Shown: piece by piece, positions 35,417 through 45,300 of the stretch
Numbering within the stretch: position 1 is the stretch's first letter
Layout: every line of letters begins with the position of its first letter
The notes under the pieces: generated by a model
Seen by the model: the letters and a program-made list of their open reading frames with translations, nothing else
What the model was told of the DNA's origin: nothing
The model's database searches: none
Program-made: the position numbers and the translations under genes
NCBI GenBank assembly: GCA_947500775.1
Contig: CANMTD010000004.1
Coordinates: forward strand, 186,001-250,000
DNA: 64,000 nt
Source of the DNA: an uncultured Paracoccaceae bacterium
GTDB taxonomy: Bacteria > Pseudomonadota > Alphaproteobacteria > Rhodobacterales > Rhodobacteraceae
Direction of reading: 5' to 3'

Positions 35417-35488
35417 CCCCGGGGTTGGCCTGCCCGCAGCGATGCCGTAGCCTGCGACCATCAGCAGCAAACCGCGGGACCACAGCCG

Positions 35489-35767
35489 GTGAACGACACG
35501 CCCCCAACAGACCTGCGCAGCGATATCGCCGCCCTGCGCCGCGAAATCGAAAAACTGAACACCCACCGGTTTGTCCGTATCCACAATTCCTATTGGCGGA
35601 TGATCGCGTTTCAGTTCATCCGCGGGCTGGCCATGGGTCTGGGCACGGTGATCGGGGCGACGATCCTGGTTTCGGTCATCGCCTATTTCCTGTCGCAGAT
35701 CGAACTGATCCCGATTATCGGCGATTGGGCCGCCGAAATCGCGCAGGCAATGCGCAGCGGACAGTGA
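35489..35767 (+). CDS. DUF5665 membrane protein
   Basis: A 92-aa protein: an amphipathic N-terminal helix (DLRSDIAALRREIEKLNTHRF) followed by NSYWRMIAFQFIRGLAMGLGTVIGATILVSVIAYFLSQIELIPIIGDW, one or two TM helices, the DUF5665 pattern. Function unknown. The start is GTG 35489. It lies between the RTX gene and rpsO. Confidence 0.82.
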   Translation: MNDTPPTDLRSDIAALRREIEKLNTHRFVRIHNSYWRMIAFQFIRGLAMGLGTVIGATILVSVIAYFLSQIELIPIIGDWAAEIAQAMRSGQ

Positions 35768-35896
35768 CCCCTTTTCATTTCGCGGAAAATCCCCTATACG
35801 CGCGCATCCGCCGGACTACCCCGGTGGTACATTCTCCACGGGCCTTGCTGGACGACATCCCGGCTTGTGCCATGGACCCTAGATAAGGAGACCCCG

Positions 35897-36166
35897 ATGT
35901 CGATTACGGCTGAAGACAAAGCAAAGGCGATGAAAGAGTTCGCAACCAAAGAAGGCGACACAGGTTCGCCCGAAGTTCAGGTTGCCATTCTGACCTCGCG
36001 CATCAACACGCTGACCGAACACTTCAAAACCCACAAAAAGGATAACCATTCCCGCCGTGGTCTGTTGAAGATGGTCGCCCAGCGCCGGAAATTGCTGGAT
36101 TACCTGAAAGGCAAGGAAGAGGCACGCTATACCGACCTCATCAAACGCCTGGGCATCCGCCGCTAA
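35897..36166 (+). CDS. rpsO: 30S ribosomal protein S15 (uS15)
   Basis: An 89-aa uS15, with [51 protein letters not shown], binds 16S helices 20-22 and begins platform assembly. Preceded by AAGGAG, spacing about 6 nt. It is followed by a terminator and then pnp, the classic rpsO-pnp order. Confidence 0.98.
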   Translation: MSITAEDKAKAMKEFATKEGDTGSPEVQVAILTSRINTLTEHFKTHKKDNHSRRGLLKMVAQRRKLLDYLKGKEEARYTDLIKRLGIRR

Positions 36167-36172
36167 GATAAG

Positions 36173-36208
36173 AACGCGCCTCCGATCCCCGGGGGCGCGT
36201 TGTTTTTA
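36173..36208 (+). terminator. Terminator/attenuator after rpsO
   Basis: AACGCGCC (36173-36180) pairs with GGCGCGTT (36194-36201), followed by GTTTTTAAG. Partial read-through into pnp is expected by analogy. Confidence 0.85.
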
Positions 36209-36370
36209 AGACCCTGACATCGGGCCACACGGCCCTGTCAGAACGTCCGCAGCCCTTCCCACCGGGCCTTATGGGAGGGGGCAGGATGACAAACGTAAGG
36301 CCACGGGGCATGCGGCCCCGTACGCAAACGGGGGACCGGGAGGGTCCCGCCCCCCAACATAGGAAACGAA
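36209..36370 (+). promoter_or_regulatory. Structured pnp leader
   Basis: The 160-nt leader contains two clear stems: ACGGGGC/GCCCCGT (36303-36321) and GGGACC/GGTCCC (36332-36348), plus a weaker pairing upstream (CCCTTCCCA... with TGGGAGGG). In enterobacteria PNPase autoregulates through an RNase III-cleaved leader stem; a similar role here is inferred. Confidence 0.5.
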
Positions 36371-38503
36371 ATGTTTAACGTAACAACCAAAACGATGCAG
36401 TGGGGCGATGAAACGCTGACACTGGAAACGGGTAAAATTGCCCGTCAGGCCGACGGCTGCGTAATCGCCACTTTGGGCGAAACCAGCGTCATGGCCGCCG
36501 TGACCTTTGCAAAGGCACCCAAGCCCGGTCAGGATTTCTTTCCGCTGACCGTGCACTATCAGGAAAAATACTATGCTGCGGGTAAAGTGCCCGGCGGCTT
36601 TTTCAAGCGCGAGGCGCGCCCGACCGAAAAAGAAACCCTGACCGCGCGTCTGATCGACCGTCCGATCCGTCCGCTGTTCGTCTCTGGCTTCAAAAACGAA
36701 GTTCTGGTGATGTGCACCGTGCTCAGCCACGATCTGGTCAATGACCCCGATGTGGTGGCAATGATCGCCGCCTCGGCCGCGCTGACCATTTCCGGCGCGC
36801 CCTTCATGGGCCCGATCGCCGGTGCCCGCGTCGGTTATGTCGATGGCGAATATGTGCTGAACCCCAGTGTCGACGACATGCAGGACCTGCGCAACAACCC
36901 CGAACAGCGTCTTGATCTGGTTGTCGCCGGCACCAAAGACGCCGTGATGATGGTCGAATCCGAAGCCTATGAACTGTCCGAAGCAGAAATGCTTGGCGCC
37001 GTAAGCTTTGCGCATCAGCAGATTCAGCCGGTCATCGACCTGATCATCGATCTGGCCGAGGTTGCGGCGAAAGAGCCGTTTGACTATCAGCCTGCCGATT
37101 ACTCGGAGCTGTTCGCAGCCGTCAAAGCCGCAGGCGAAGACGCCATGCGCGCGGCATTCGCGATCACCGACAAACAGGAACGCACCACGGCCGTGGCCGC
37201 GGCCCGCGAAACCGTTCTGGCGGCGCTGAGCGAAGAACAGCGGGACGATGCCAACCTTGGCTCGGCCATGAAAAAGCTCGAAGCCAGCATTCTGCGCGGC
37301 GACGTGGTGAAAACCGGCAAACGTATCGACGGCCGGGCGCTGGACACTGTCCGCCCGATCGTGTCCGAAACCGGCCTGCTGCCCCGGACCCACGGTTCGG
37401 CGCTGTTCACCCGTGGTGAAACTCAAGGCCTGGTCGTGACCACGCTGGGCACCGGCGATGACGAACAGTTCATCGACGCGCTGCACGGCAACTTCAAATC
37501 GAACTTCCTGCTGCACTATAACTTCCCCCCCTATTCGGTGGGCGAAGCAGGTCGCGTGGGCCCTCCGGGTCGCCGCGAAATCGGTCACGGCAAACTGGCG
37601 TGGCGCGCGTTGCAGGCGGTTCTGCCGGCTGCCACCGATTTCCCCTATACCGTGCGTGTGGTGTCTGAAATCACCGAATCCAACGGCTCCAGCTCGATGG
37701 CGTCGGTTTGCGGCGGTTCGCTGTCGATGATGGATGCAGGCGTTCCGCTGAAAGCACCGGTTGCCGGTGTGGCCATGGGCCTGATCCTGGAAGATGACGG
37801 GTCTTATGCGGTTCTGACCGACATTCTGGGTGACGAAGATCACCTGGGCGACATGGACTTCAAAGTGGCCGGTACCGAAAACGGCATCACCTCGCTGCAG
37901 ATGGACATCAAGGTTGCGGGCATCACGCCCGAGATCATGGAAAAAGCTCTGGATCAGGCCAAAGCCGGCCGTATCCACATCCTGGGCGAAATGTCCAAGG
38001 CGCTGACCGAAGCGGCTGATTTCTCGGTCCATGCACCGCGCATCGAAACCATGACCGTGCCCACCGACAAGATCCGCGAAGTGATCGGGTCCGGCGGCAA
38101 GGTCATTCGCGAAATCGTCGAAGTGTCGGGCGCCAAGGTCGACATCAACGACGACGGCGTGATCAAGATCGCATCGCCCAACGGCGAAGCCATCAAAAAG
38201 GCCTATGACATGATCTATTCGATCGTGGCAGAGCCCGAAGAAGGCAAAGTCTATAAAGGGACGGTCGTGAAGATCGTCGATTTCGGCGCCTTCGTGAACT
38301 TCTTTGGCAAACGCGACGGGCTGGTCCATGTCAGCCAGATCGAAAACCGCCGCCTGAACCACCCTTCGGACGCCTTGAAAGAGGGTCAAGAGGTCTGGGT
38401 CAAGCTGCTGGGCTTTGACGATCGCGGCAAGGTGCGTCTGGCCATGAAGATGGTCGATCAGACCACCGGCGAAGAGCTGAAAGAAGACGCTGCGGAAGAC
38501 TGA
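36371..38503 (+). CDS. pnp: Polyribonucleotide nucleotidyltransferase (PNPase)
   Basis: A 710-aa 3'-5' phosphorolytic exoribonuclease. Two RNase PH domains (about 10-220 and 310-540) flank an alpha-helical linker; the second carries [30 protein letters not shown] and the [19 protein letters not shown] catalytic block. KH domain ([17 protein letters not shown]) at about 560-615, and S1 domain ([28 protein letters not shown]) at about 628-700. Complete. A long open antisense frame is a codon-usage artefact. Confidence 0.98.
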   Translation: MFNVTTKTMQWGDETLTLETGKIARQADGCVIATLGETSVMAAVTFAKAPKPGQDFFPLTVHYQEKYYAAGKVPGGFFKREARPTEKETLTARLIDRPIRPLFVSGFKNEVLVMCTVLSHDLVNDPDVVAMIAASAALTISGAPFMGPIAGARVGYVDGEYVLNPSVDDMQDLRNNPEQRLDLVVAGTKDAVMMVESEAYELSEAEMLGAVSFAHQQIQPVIDLIIDLAEVAAKEPFDYQPADYSELFAAVKAAGEDAMRAAFAITDKQERTTAVAAARETVLAALSEEQRDDANLGSAMKKLEASILRGDVVKTGKRIDGRALDTVRPIVSETGLLPRTHGSALFTRGETQGLVVTTLGTGDDEQFIDALHGNFKSNFLLHYNFPPYSVGEAGRVGPPGRREIGHGKLAWRALQAVLPAATDFPYTVRVVSEITESNGSSSMASVCGGSLSMMDAGVPLKAPVAGVAMGLILEDDGSYAVLTDILGDEDHLGDMDFKVAGTENGITSLQMDIKVAGITPEIMEKALDQAKAGRIHILGEMSKALTEAADFSVHAPRIETMTVPTDKIREVIGSGGKVIREIVEVSGAKVDINDDGVIKIASPNGEAIKKAYDMIYSIVAEPEEGKVYKGTVVKIVDFGAFVNFFGKRDGLVHVSQIENRRLNHPSDALKEGQEVWVKLLGFDDRGKVRLAMKMVDQTTGEELKEDAAED

Positions 38504-38527
38504 TTTCGCAGCCCCTGAACGACATCA

Positions 38528-38555
38528 GGCCCCGGCAATCGCCGGGGCCTTTTTT
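38528..38555 (+). terminator. Rho-independent terminator of pnp
   Basis: GGCCCCGGC (38528-38536) pairs with GCCGGGGCC (38541-38549), loop AATC, followed by TTTTTT. Confidence 0.95.
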
Positions 38556-38569
38556 GTTGGCGCGGCGCC

Positions 38570-39985
38570 CTAGCGGGTCCCACCCCAGGGTCCGTGATAC
38601 CCGCCGCCGTCCCGGTCGAGGCGTTCGAACCCATGGGCACCAAAGAAATCGCGCTGGCCCTGAATCATATTCGCCGTCGACCGTTCGGTCCGCATGATAT
38701 CGAAATAACTCAGCGCCGCCGACAGCGCCGGAACCGGCAGGCCGTGTGACAGCGACACCGCCACGACCTTGCGCAGCGCGGCCTGATGCTGACCGATCAG
38801 ATCGGCAAAGAAGGGCGCCAGCATCAGGTTTTCACCGGGTGCCTCGGTCAGGGCGGCGGCCATGTCGTTCAGCATCGCGGACCGGATGATACAGCCTTCG
38901 CGCCAGACCCGCGCCACATCCGGCAGGGGCAGCGCCCAGCCGAAGGCCGCGCTGGCCGCCACCAGCAGGTCGAACCCCTGCGCATAGCACATGATCTTGC
39001 CCGCGATCAGCGTGCCTTCCAGATCATCGTGGGTCAGCGCCCCCTCGGGCAACCGGGCCGGAGCCGCGCCGAACCGCGCCTGCCCCGCCCGGCGCATGGG
39101 CAGGGCCGCCGACATGTTGCGCGCCGCGACCGCCGCCTCGATCACCGGGATCGGCGCGCCCAGATGCTGCGCCTCGATCGCGGTCCAGCGGCCCGTGCCC
39201 TTCTGCCCGGCGCGGTCAAGGATCACGTCCAGCAGGGCGGTGCCGGTGTCAGGGTCAACGGCGGCCGACACCGCGCCCGAAATCTCGATCAGATAGGATT
39301 GCAGGATGCCGCCGTTCCAACGTTCGAAAATCGGCGCGCAATCGGCGGCGCCGGTCCCCATGCCGTCGCGCAGCACGCCGTAGACCTCGGCGATCATCTG
39401 CATATCGGCGTATTCGATACCATTGTGCACGGTTTTCACGAAATGCCCGGCCCCGCCTTCGCCCATCCATGTGGCGCAGGGCGTCCCGTCGTATTTCGCG
39501 GAAATCGCCGACAGAATATGCGCAACCCGGTCCCAGGCCGGTTTCGGCCCGCCGCCCATGATCGACGGCCCGTGCCGCGCGCCCTCTTCCCCGCCGGACA
39601 CGCCGATCCCAAGGAACGGGTGGCCCGCCTTGGCCGCCGCTTTGGCCCGGCGGTCGGTATCGTGGAAATTGGCGTTGCCCGCGTCGATGATCAGGTCGTC
39701 GGGCCCCAGCAACGGGCGCAGCGCCGCGATCTGTTCATCCACCGCCGCCCCCGCCGGAACCATCAGAATGATCGCGCGGGGCGGTTTGATCGCCGCCACC
39801 AGCGCCTGAAGCGTCGGGCAGGGCGTGATCCCGTCGGCCAGCGCGCCCGCCCCTTTGTGAAAGGCGTCGGTCTTTTCGGCGGTGCGGTTATAGACCGCGA
39901 TCCGAAACCCCTTTTCCGCGATGTTCAACGCCAGCATGGCGCCCATGGTTCCAAGGCCGATCAGGCCGATCTCTGCTGCGCTCAC
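38570..39985 (-). CDS. gnd: 6-phosphogluconate dehydrogenase, decarboxylating
   Basis: A 471-aa Gnd that oxidises 6-phosphogluconate to ribulose 5-phosphate with CO2 release. NADP-binding GLIGLGTMGAMLA at the N-terminus, the substrate signature IGVSGGEEGARHGPSIMGGG, GAGHFVKTVHNGIEYADMQ (catalytic Lys) and the C-terminal ANMIQGQRDFFGAHGFERLD. GTG start at 39985 with AAGGAG upstream. It lies 48 nt after idnD, so it probably belongs to the gluconate operon. Confidence 0.96.
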   Translation of the reverse strand: MSAAEIGLIGLGTMGAMLALNIAEKGFRIAVYNRTAEKTDAFHKGAGALADGITPCPTLQALVAAIKPPRAIILMVPAGAAVDEQIAALRPLLGPDDLIIDAGNANFHDTDRRAKAAAKAGHPFLGIGVSGGEEGARHGPSIMGGGPKPAWDRVAHILSAISAKYDGTPCATWMGEGGAGHFVKTVHNGIEYADMQMIAEVYGVLRDGMGTGAADCAPIFERWNGGILQSYLIEISGAVSAAVDPDTGTALLDVILDRAGQKGTGRWTAIEAQHLGAPIPVIEAAVAARNMSAALPMRRAGQARFGAAPARLPEGALTHDDLEGTLIAGKIMCYAQGFDLLVAASAAFGWALPLPDVARVWREGCIIRSAMLNDMAAALTEAPGENLMLAPFFADLIGQHQAALRKVVAVSLSHGLPVPALSAALSYFDIMRTERSTANMIQGQRDFFGAHGFERLDRDGGGYHGPWGGTR

Positions 39986-40033
39986 GGGTCTTGCTCTCCT
40001 TCGCTGAATTCATACCGGACCGGGCACCGTGCC

Positions 40034-41086
40034 CTATCCGTCAAAGGCAATCTGCACCTTCATCGCCTGACTGCGGTCACCGGCCAGATCAAAGCCCGCC
40101 ACCGCCCGCCCCAAGGCAACCGTATGGGTGATCAACGGGTCCACATCGATCAGCCCGCCCTGCATCAGTTGAACCGCCATTGCGAATTCTTCGTGAAACC
40201 GGAATGATCCGCGCAATTCAAGCTCTTTGGCCGTGATCGCCATCATCGGCAGGGACATATCCCCGCCCAGGCCAAGCTGCACGATCACCCCGCGCGGGCG
40301 CAGCGCCGGGATTGCGGCCACCAGCGCGGGTGCGGCGCCCGAACATTCATACAGCACGTCGAAGGTGCCCTTCTCCGCGCCATAGCCCGCCAATCCGTCC
40401 GGCATCTCGGCCATGTTGATGGTGCGATCCGCGCCCACGGTCCGGGCCACCCTCAAGGTGAAATCCGAAAGGTCCGTGGCCACGATTTCGACCGCACCGG
40501 CCCGGCGGGCCGCCAGAATAGACAATTGCCCGATCGGACCGCAGCCGGTGACCAGCACCCGCTTGCCCAACAGGTTCCCCGCGCGCCGCGTGGCGTGCAG
40601 GCAGACGGCCAGCGGTTCGGCCATGGCGGCCTGCCCGGCGCTAAGCCCATCGGCAGGCACGCATTGGCCGGCCTCTGCCACCAGCACCTGCCGGAACGCC
40701 CCCTGAATATGGGGAAACGGCATGGCCGAGCCGTAGAACCGCATGTTCAGGCAATGATTGCGCGCGCCTTCGGCACAATATCTGCAGGTCCCGCAGGGTC
40801 GCGAAGGCGACACCGCCACCAACTGCCCCACGCGCAGCCCGTCAACCCCCGGCCCCAGCTTGCTGATATGGCCCGACACCTCATGCCCCAGCACCATCGG
40901 TTCCCGCAATCGGATCGCGCCAAAGCCGCCGTGGTTGTAATAATGCAGATCGGACCCGCAGATACCGCCCATGGCCAGCGTGACCTGCACCTCGCCCGGG
41001 CCGGGGTCGTCCACGGGCCGCTCTTCGATCCGTAAATCCCGGGCGGCGTGAATGACGACAGAGCGCGGGATTTCGACTTTGGCCAT
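40034..41086 (-). CDS. idnD: L-idonate 5-dehydrogenase
   Basis: A 350-aa zinc-dependent medium-chain dehydrogenase. Catalytic zinc site Cys43 (GGICGSD) and His68-Glu69 (GHEV); structural zinc Cys98, Cys101, Cys104 and Cys112; Rossmann motif VTGCGPIGQLS. Similarity and context (idnO, gluconokinase, gnd) point to L-idonate to 5-keto-D-gluconate; sorbitol/xylitol dehydrogenase activity cannot be excluded from sequence. GGAGG lies 8 nt before the ATG. Divergent from idnO across an operator (41115-41130). Confidence 0.9.
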   Translation of the reverse strand: MAKVEIPRSVVIHAARDLRIEERPVDDPGPGEVQVTLAMGGICGSDLHYYNHGGFGAIRLREPMVLGHEVSGHISKLGPGVDGLRVGQLVAVSPSRPCGTCRYCAEGARNHCLNMRFYGSAMPFPHIQGAFRQVLVAEAGQCVPADGLSAGQAAMAEPLAVCLHATRRAGNLLGKRVLVTGCGPIGQLSILAARRAGAVEIVATDLSDFTLRVARTVGADRTINMAEMPDGLAGYGAEKGTFDVLYECSGAAPALVAAIPALRPRGVIVQLGLGGDMSLPMMAITAKELELRGSFRFHEEFAMAVQLMQGGLIDVDPLITHTVALGRAVAGFDLAGDRSQAMKVQIAFDG

Positions 41087-41104
41087 GTGCAGAACCTCCG
41101 CCCC

Positions 41105-41133
41105 TTGACTTGCCATGTTAACGATAACATAAG
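41105..41133 (+). promoter_or_regulatory. Putative idnO promoter overlapping the operator
   Basis: TTGACT (41105-41110) and CATAAG (41128-41133) with a 17-nt spacer; the palindrome at 41115-41130 occupies the spacer and -10, a repressing position. Confidence 0.45.
41115..41130. promoter_or_regulatory. GntR/LacI-family operator in the idnD-idnO divergent promoter
   Basis: ATGTTAACGATAACAT is a 16-bp near-perfect palindrome (ATGTTA/TAACAT around CG). It closely follows the ATGTTA...TAACAT operator of E. coli GntR, and the locus encodes a LacI-family regulator. Confidence 0.8.
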
Positions 41134-41173
41134 CAAAGGACCCCAAGATTGTCGAGATCAAAAGGAACGCAGA

Positions 41174-41947
41174 TTGGCCGCACAACAGCAACTTTTCGAT
41201 CTGACCGGGAAATGCGCCCTGATCACCGGATCGTCGCAGGGCATCGGCTTTGCACTGGCGCGCGGATTGATGCAGGCGGGCGCCTCGGTCGTGATGAACG
41301 GGCGCGACACGGCCAAGCTGGCCACAGCGGCGCAGGTCCTGCGCGACGAAGGCGGCACCGTCCACGAACTACCCTTTGACGCCACCGATCATGCCGCCGT
41401 CCGCGCCGCCGTCGACGGGTTCGAGGCGGGCACCGGCCCCATCGACATTCTGGTCAACAACGCCGGGATGCAGCACCGCACCCCGCTGGAAGATTTCCCC
41501 GCCGACGCTTTTGAGCAGCTGATGCGCACCAATGTCTCGACCGTGTTCAACGTCGGTCAGGCCGTCGCGCGGCACATGATCGGGCGCGGCGCGGGCAAGA
41601 TCATCAACATCGCCTCGGTCCAGACCGCGCTGGCCCGCCCCGGCATCGCGCCCTATACCGCCACCAAGGGGGCCGTGGCCAATCTGACCAAGGGCATGGC
41701 CACCGACTGGGCGCGCCACGGGCTACAATGCAACGCGATCGCACCGGGTTATTTCGACACGCCGCTGAACGCCGCACTGGCCGCCGACCCCGAGTTCAAC
41801 GCATGGCTGGAAAAACGCACCCCCGCCGGGCGCTGGGGCCGCGTTGAAGAGCTGGTCGGCGCCTGCGTCTTCCTTGGCGGGCCTGCCTCAAGTTTCGTGA
41901 ACGGCCACACGCTTTATGTGGATGGCGGTATCACCGCATCGCTTTGA
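41174..41947 (+). CDS. idnO: 5-keto-D-gluconate 5-reductase (gluconate 5-dehydrogenase)
   Basis: A 257-aa short-chain dehydrogenase. Cofactor motif TGSSQGIG at 18-25, NNAG (about 95-98) and catalytic Ser148-Tyr161-Lys165. It reduces 5-ketogluconate to D-gluconate between IdnD and gluconokinase. No ATG fits: TTG at 41174 has AAGGA 7 nt upstream and yields the standard length, while an ATG-started frame would run into the promoter. The rare start may lower expression. Confidence 0.92.
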   Translation: MAAQQQLFDLTGKCALITGSSQGIGFALARGLMQAGASVVMNGRDTAKLATAAQVLRDEGGTVHELPFDATDHAAVRAAVDGFEAGTGPIDILVNNAGMQHRTPLEDFPADAFEQLMRTNVSTVFNVGQAVARHMIGRGAGKIINIASVQTALARPGIAPYTATKGAVANLTKGMATDWARHGLQCNAIAPGYFDTPLNAALAADPEFNAWLEKRTPAGRWGRVEELVGACVFLGGPASSFVNGHTLYVDGGITASL

Positions 41948-41948
41948 C

Positions 41949-42452
41949 ATGGGCGGGCTGTTCGTGGTCATGGGCGTTTCGGGCTGCGGCAAATCCTCGG
42001 TCGGGCGCGCGGTGGCGGCGGAGCTGGGGGCCACGTTCATTGACGGCGACGATCTGCACCCGGCGGCCAATATCGCCAGAATGCGCCGGGGCGAGCCGCT
42101 GCGCGACGCCGACAGATGGCCCTGGCTGCAGGCGGTCGGCGAAACCTTGGCGGCGGCGGACAGACCCACGATCATCGCCTGTTCGGCGCTGAAACGCCAG
42201 TACCGCGATCATATTCGCCGCGCCGCCCGCAGCGATGTGACGTTCCTGCATCTGGCGGGCACCCACGGGGTGATCGCCGCGCGCATGACCAACCGCAACG
42301 CGCATTTCATGCCGGTCAGCCTGCTGGACAGCCAATTCGCGACGCTGGAGCCGCCCGGCCCGGGCGAAACCGCCGTCAGCGTCGATATCGACCAGCCCTT
42401 CGACGATGTCATCGCCGCGCTGATCGCCGGCATCCAATCGACGACCTCATGA
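41949..42452 (+). CDS. gntK: Gluconokinase
   Basis: A 167-aa thermoresistant-type gluconokinase, phosphorylating gluconate to 6-phosphogluconate. P-loop GVSGCGKSS at 9-17, FIDGDDLHPAANIARMRRGEPLRDADRWPWL, CSALKRQYRDHIR and the FMPVSLLDSQFATLEPP lid are all diagnostic. It begins 1 nt after the idnO stop and overlaps the regulator start by 4 nt. Confidence 0.96.
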   Translation: MGGLFVVMGVSGCGKSSVGRAVAAELGATFIDGDDLHPAANIARMRRGEPLRDADRWPWLQAVGETLAAADRPTIIACSALKRQYRDHIRRAARSDVTFLHLAGTHGVIAARMTNRNAHFMPVSLLDSQFATLEPPGPGETAVSVDIDQPFDDVIAALIAGIQSTTS

Positions 42453-43471
42453 CCAGATCCGCCAAAACCCCCACCATGATCGACGTCGCGCAGCGCGCGG
42501 GCGTGTCGCCGATGACGGTGTCGCGGGCGTTCAAGCGCGACGCCTCGGTCAGCGATGACACCCGCCGCAAAATCCACGCGGCGGCCGAGGCGCTGGGATA
42601 TGTCTTTGACAGCACCGCCTCGAACCTGCGGTCGCAGAAAACCGGGTTTCTGGCCGTCATCATCCCTTCGCTCAACAACGCGAATTTCGCCGATACGGTG
42701 GGGGCGATGACCACGCAGTTGCGCGACAGCGACCTGCAGATTCTGCTGGGCTATACCGATTACGACATTGAGGAAGAGGAACGGCTGGTCGAACAGTTCC
42801 TGCGCCGCCGCCCCGAGGCGATCGTCGTCACCGGCGGCAAACACACCGGCCGCACCCGCCGCCTGTTGCAAAACGCAGGGATTCCGGTGGTCGAAACATG
42901 GGACCTGCCCGAGGATCCGATCGACAATGTGGTGGGGTTTTCAAACGCCGCCGCGGTCGGGCAGATGGTCGATCATTTCGTGGCCCGCGGGCTGACCCGG
43001 ATCGGGTTCATCGGCGGCGACGAGGCCAGCGACACCCGCGGCTTTGACCGGCGGCGCGGGTTTGTGGCGGCGATGCGCGCCCATGGGCTGACGGCTGACC
43101 GTCTGATCGCGGGCGGGCCGCCGCCGGTGATGATGCGCGAAGGCGCCCAGGCGATGGCCGACATGCTGACCCGCTGGCCGGACGTGCAGGCGGCGATCTG
43201 CGTGTCGGACCTGTCGGGGTTCGGCGCGCTGACCGAATGCCAGCGGCGCGGCATCGCCGTGCCCGGCGACATATCCATCGGCGGGTTCGGGGCCTATGAC
43301 ATCTCGGCCCAATGCCTGCCCACGCTGACGACCATTGATGCGTTTTCGTCGGAAATCGGCCGCGCCACCGGACAGCTTGTCGACGAATTGCTGCGCAATC
43401 CCGCCCGCGACCGCCCCGCGCCGCAGCGAATCATGGTGCACCCCCGGCTGGTGGTGCGCGGTTCCGGCTGA
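42449..43471 (+). CDS. LacI-family regulator of the idonate/gluconate locus (GntR-like)
   Basis: A 340-aa LacI-family repressor: [22 protein letters not shown] at about 10-28, hinge helix near 50-60 and a periplasmic-binding-protein-like effector domain (about 65-335). It is most like E. coli GntR/IdnR regulators. ATG overlaps the gntK stop (ATGA). The palindrome in the divergent idnD/idnO promoter is its likely site, giving autoregulation; the inducer is presumably gluconate, 6-phosphogluconate or 5-ketogluconate. Confidence 0.92.
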   Translation: MTRSAKTPTMIDVAQRAGVSPMTVSRAFKRDASVSDDTRRKIHAAAEALGYVFDSTASNLRSQKTGFLAVIIPSLNNANFADTVGAMTTQLRDSDLQILLGYTDYDIEEEERLVEQFLRRRPEAIVVTGGKHTGRTRRLLQNAGIPVVETWDLPEDPIDNVVGFSNAAAVGQMVDHFVARGLTRIGFIGGDEASDTRGFDRRRGFVAAMRAHGLTADRLIAGGPPPVMMREGAQAMADMLTRWPDVQAAICVSDLSGFGALTECQRRGIAVPGDISIGGFGAYDISAQCLPTLTTIDAFSSEIGRATGQLVDELLRNPARDRPAPQRIMVHPRLVVRGSG

Positions 43472-43548
43472 GAACACGATCCTATGATTTGAAGCGGTTC
43501 TTTCACGCTCTATCTGTCGCACACGGATTATTTGCATGGAGTGATAAA

Positions 43549-44436
43549 ATGGAACGCAAAAGAGCCAGCGATTTCGACCCCCGGCTGCTGGAACTTTACG
43601 ATGGCTATGTCCACGGAAAAATGTCCAAACGTGATTTCCTGACCAATGCGACAAAATATGTCGCCGCAGGGGTCACGGCGGCGGCGGTGCTGGAAAGCCT
43701 TCAACCCAATTACGCCCTCGCGCAACAGGTGGCCCCGGACGATCCGGCCATCGAAACCATGGTGGCCGAATACGACAGCCCCGAAGGGCACGGCACCATC
43801 AAGGGGCTGATGGCCAAACCGGCAGGTGCCACCGGCAAGCTGCCCGCCGTTCTGGTGGTCCACGAAAACCGTGGCCTGAACCCATATATCGAAGATGTCG
43901 TGCGCCGCGCGGCCAAGGCCGGGTATCTGGCCTTTGGGCCTGACGGGCTGACCCCGCTGGGCGGCTATCCCGGCAATGACGACGACGGCCGCGCCATGCA
44001 AAAGGAACTGGACCGCACCAAGCTGATGGAGGATTTCTTTGCCGCCTTCGAATTCCTGCGCGATCACCCGGGATCGACCGGCAAGGTCGGCGCGGTCGGG
44101 TTCTGCTATGGCGGGGGCGTGTGCAACGCGCTGGCGGTGGCCTATCCGGAACTGGCGGCCTCGGTCCCGTTTTACGGCCGCCAGCCCAGCGCCACCGACG
44201 TTCCCGCGATTCAGGCGCCGCTGCTGCTGCATTATGCCGCGCTGGACGAACGGGTGAACGCGGGCTGGCCGGATTATGAGGCCGCACTCAAGGCCAACGG
44301 CAAGACCTATACCGCCCATATCTATGACGGCGTCAATCACGGGTTCCACAACGACACCACGCCCCGCTATGACGCCGAGGCCGCGGAACTGGCATGGGAC
44401 CGCACCCTGGCGCATTTCGCCGAATACCTGTCCTAG
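43549..44436 (+). CDS. Dienelactone hydrolase family protein (YghX-like)
   Basis: A 295-aa alpha/beta hydrolase. Triad Cys186 (FCYGGG), Asp233 (ALDERV) and His264 (VNHGFHN) is that of dienelactone hydrolases. The N-terminus has a Tat-like segment: [26 protein letters not shown] (KR instead of RR) ending near ALAQQ, as in YghX proteins, so export is plausible but not certain. Substrate unknown. Monocistronic, convergent with the peroxiredoxin gene. Confidence 0.88.
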   Translation: MERKRASDFDPRLLELYDGYVHGKMSKRDFLTNATKYVAAGVTAAAVLESLQPNYALAQQVAPDDPAIETMVAEYDSPEGHGTIKGLMAKPAGATGKLPAVLVVHENRGLNPYIEDVVRRAAKAGYLAFGPDGLTPLGGYPGNDDDGRAMQKELDRTKLMEDFFAAFEFLRDHPGSTGKVGAVGFCYGGGVCNALAVAYPELAASVPFYGRQPSATDVPAIQAPLLLHYAALDERVNAGWPDYEAALKANGKTYTAHIYDGVNHGFHNDTTPRYDAEAAELAWDRTLAHFAEYLS

Positions 44437-44471
44437 GTCCGGCGCTTTGCCCCTTGGGGCGGCAAACGAAA

Positions 44472-44497
44472 ACGGCCCCGCCAAAAGGCGGGGCCGT
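44472..44497. terminator. Bidirectional terminator
   Basis: ACGGCCCCGCC (44472-44482) and GGCGGGGCCGT (44487-44497) pair perfectly over an AAAA loop between the convergent hydrolase and peroxiredoxin genes. The minus side is followed by TTTTCGTTT. Confidence 0.9.
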
Positions 44498-44519
44498 CCG
44501 TCATAAACGCATATCGTTC

Positions 44520-45173
44520 TTACGCAGGCGCTTTGGTGGTGCGCAGGTAAGGCAGCTTGATGTCGATCTCGCCGAATTTTTCCTTGGCCGCGGCGTCATC
44601 CAGCGACAGGGCGACGATCACATCCTGCCCGTGCACCCAGTTCGCCGGGGTGGCGATCGGCGTGCCGAAGGTCGCCTGCAACGCGTCCAGCGCGCGCAGC
44701 ACCTCGGCAAAGTTGCGGCCGACCGACATCGGGTAGGTCATCGACAGCTGCAGTTTCTTGTCGGGGCTGATGATGAACACGCTGCGCACGGTCGCGCTGT
44801 CGGCGGGGGTGCGGCCGTCGGGCATATAGGCATCGGCGGGCAGCATGTCGAAGGCTTTGGAAATCGCCAGATCCTCATCCGCGATGATCGGGAAGCCGAC
44901 CGTGGCTTCGGCGAATTTTTCAATGTCGCCGATCCACTGCATATGCTCGTCAACGCCATCCACCGAGATGCCGATCACCTTGGTGCCGCGCTTTTCCCAT
45001 TCCGCCGCCAGTTGCGCGACCGCACCGAATTCGGTGGTGCACACGGGGGTGAAATCCTTGGGGTGGCTGAACAGGATTGCCCAGCTGTCGCCGATCCAGT
45101 CATGAAAGCTGATTTCGCCCTGGCTGGTCTGGGCAGTGAAGTTGGGAACCGTGTCATTGATACGCAAAGCCAT
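44520..45173 (-). CDS. 1-Cys peroxiredoxin (Prx6 type)
   Basis: A 217-aa thiol peroxidase. Peroxidatic Cys45 in DFTPVCTTE; no resolving Cys elsewhere, so a 1-Cys enzyme; the long C-terminal extension (VGRNFAEVLRALDALQ...) is the Prx6/1-Cys type. It reduces hydrogen and organic peroxides in the cytoplasm with an external thiol. GGAA precedes the ATG. Confidence 0.95.
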   Translation of the reverse strand: MALRINDTVPNFTAQTSQGEISFHDWIGDSWAILFSHPKDFTPVCTTEFGAVAQLAAEWEKRGTKVIGISVDGVDEHMQWIGDIEKFAEATVGFPIIADEDLAISKAFDMLPADAYMPDGRTPADSATVRSVFIISPDKKLQLSMTYPMSVGRNFAEVLRALDALQATFGTPIATPANWVHGQDVIVALSLDDAAAKEKFGEIDIKLPYLRTTKAPA

Positions 45174-45300
45174 CGGAATTTCCTTTCAGAAGAAATGTCA
45201 GTCGCTGGAGGCACACATAATGGCGCTCACTCACAAATCGCAAGCTCTTGTACCATATATTCAGCGGTGACAGTGTGTCGCAAAGCCATCGGAGAGCACC

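Noticed and set aside
36269-38389. A 706-codon open frame antisense to the whole of pnp
   Set aside because: High GC3 in pnp removes stops on the opposite strand; the translation is low-complexity His/Gly/Arg-rich without domains, and pnp itself is certain.
43580-43740. Twin-arginine signal on the dienelactone-hydrolase-like protein
   Set aside because: The motif reads KRDFL rather than RRxFL, so I did not assert Tat export, only noted it as possible.
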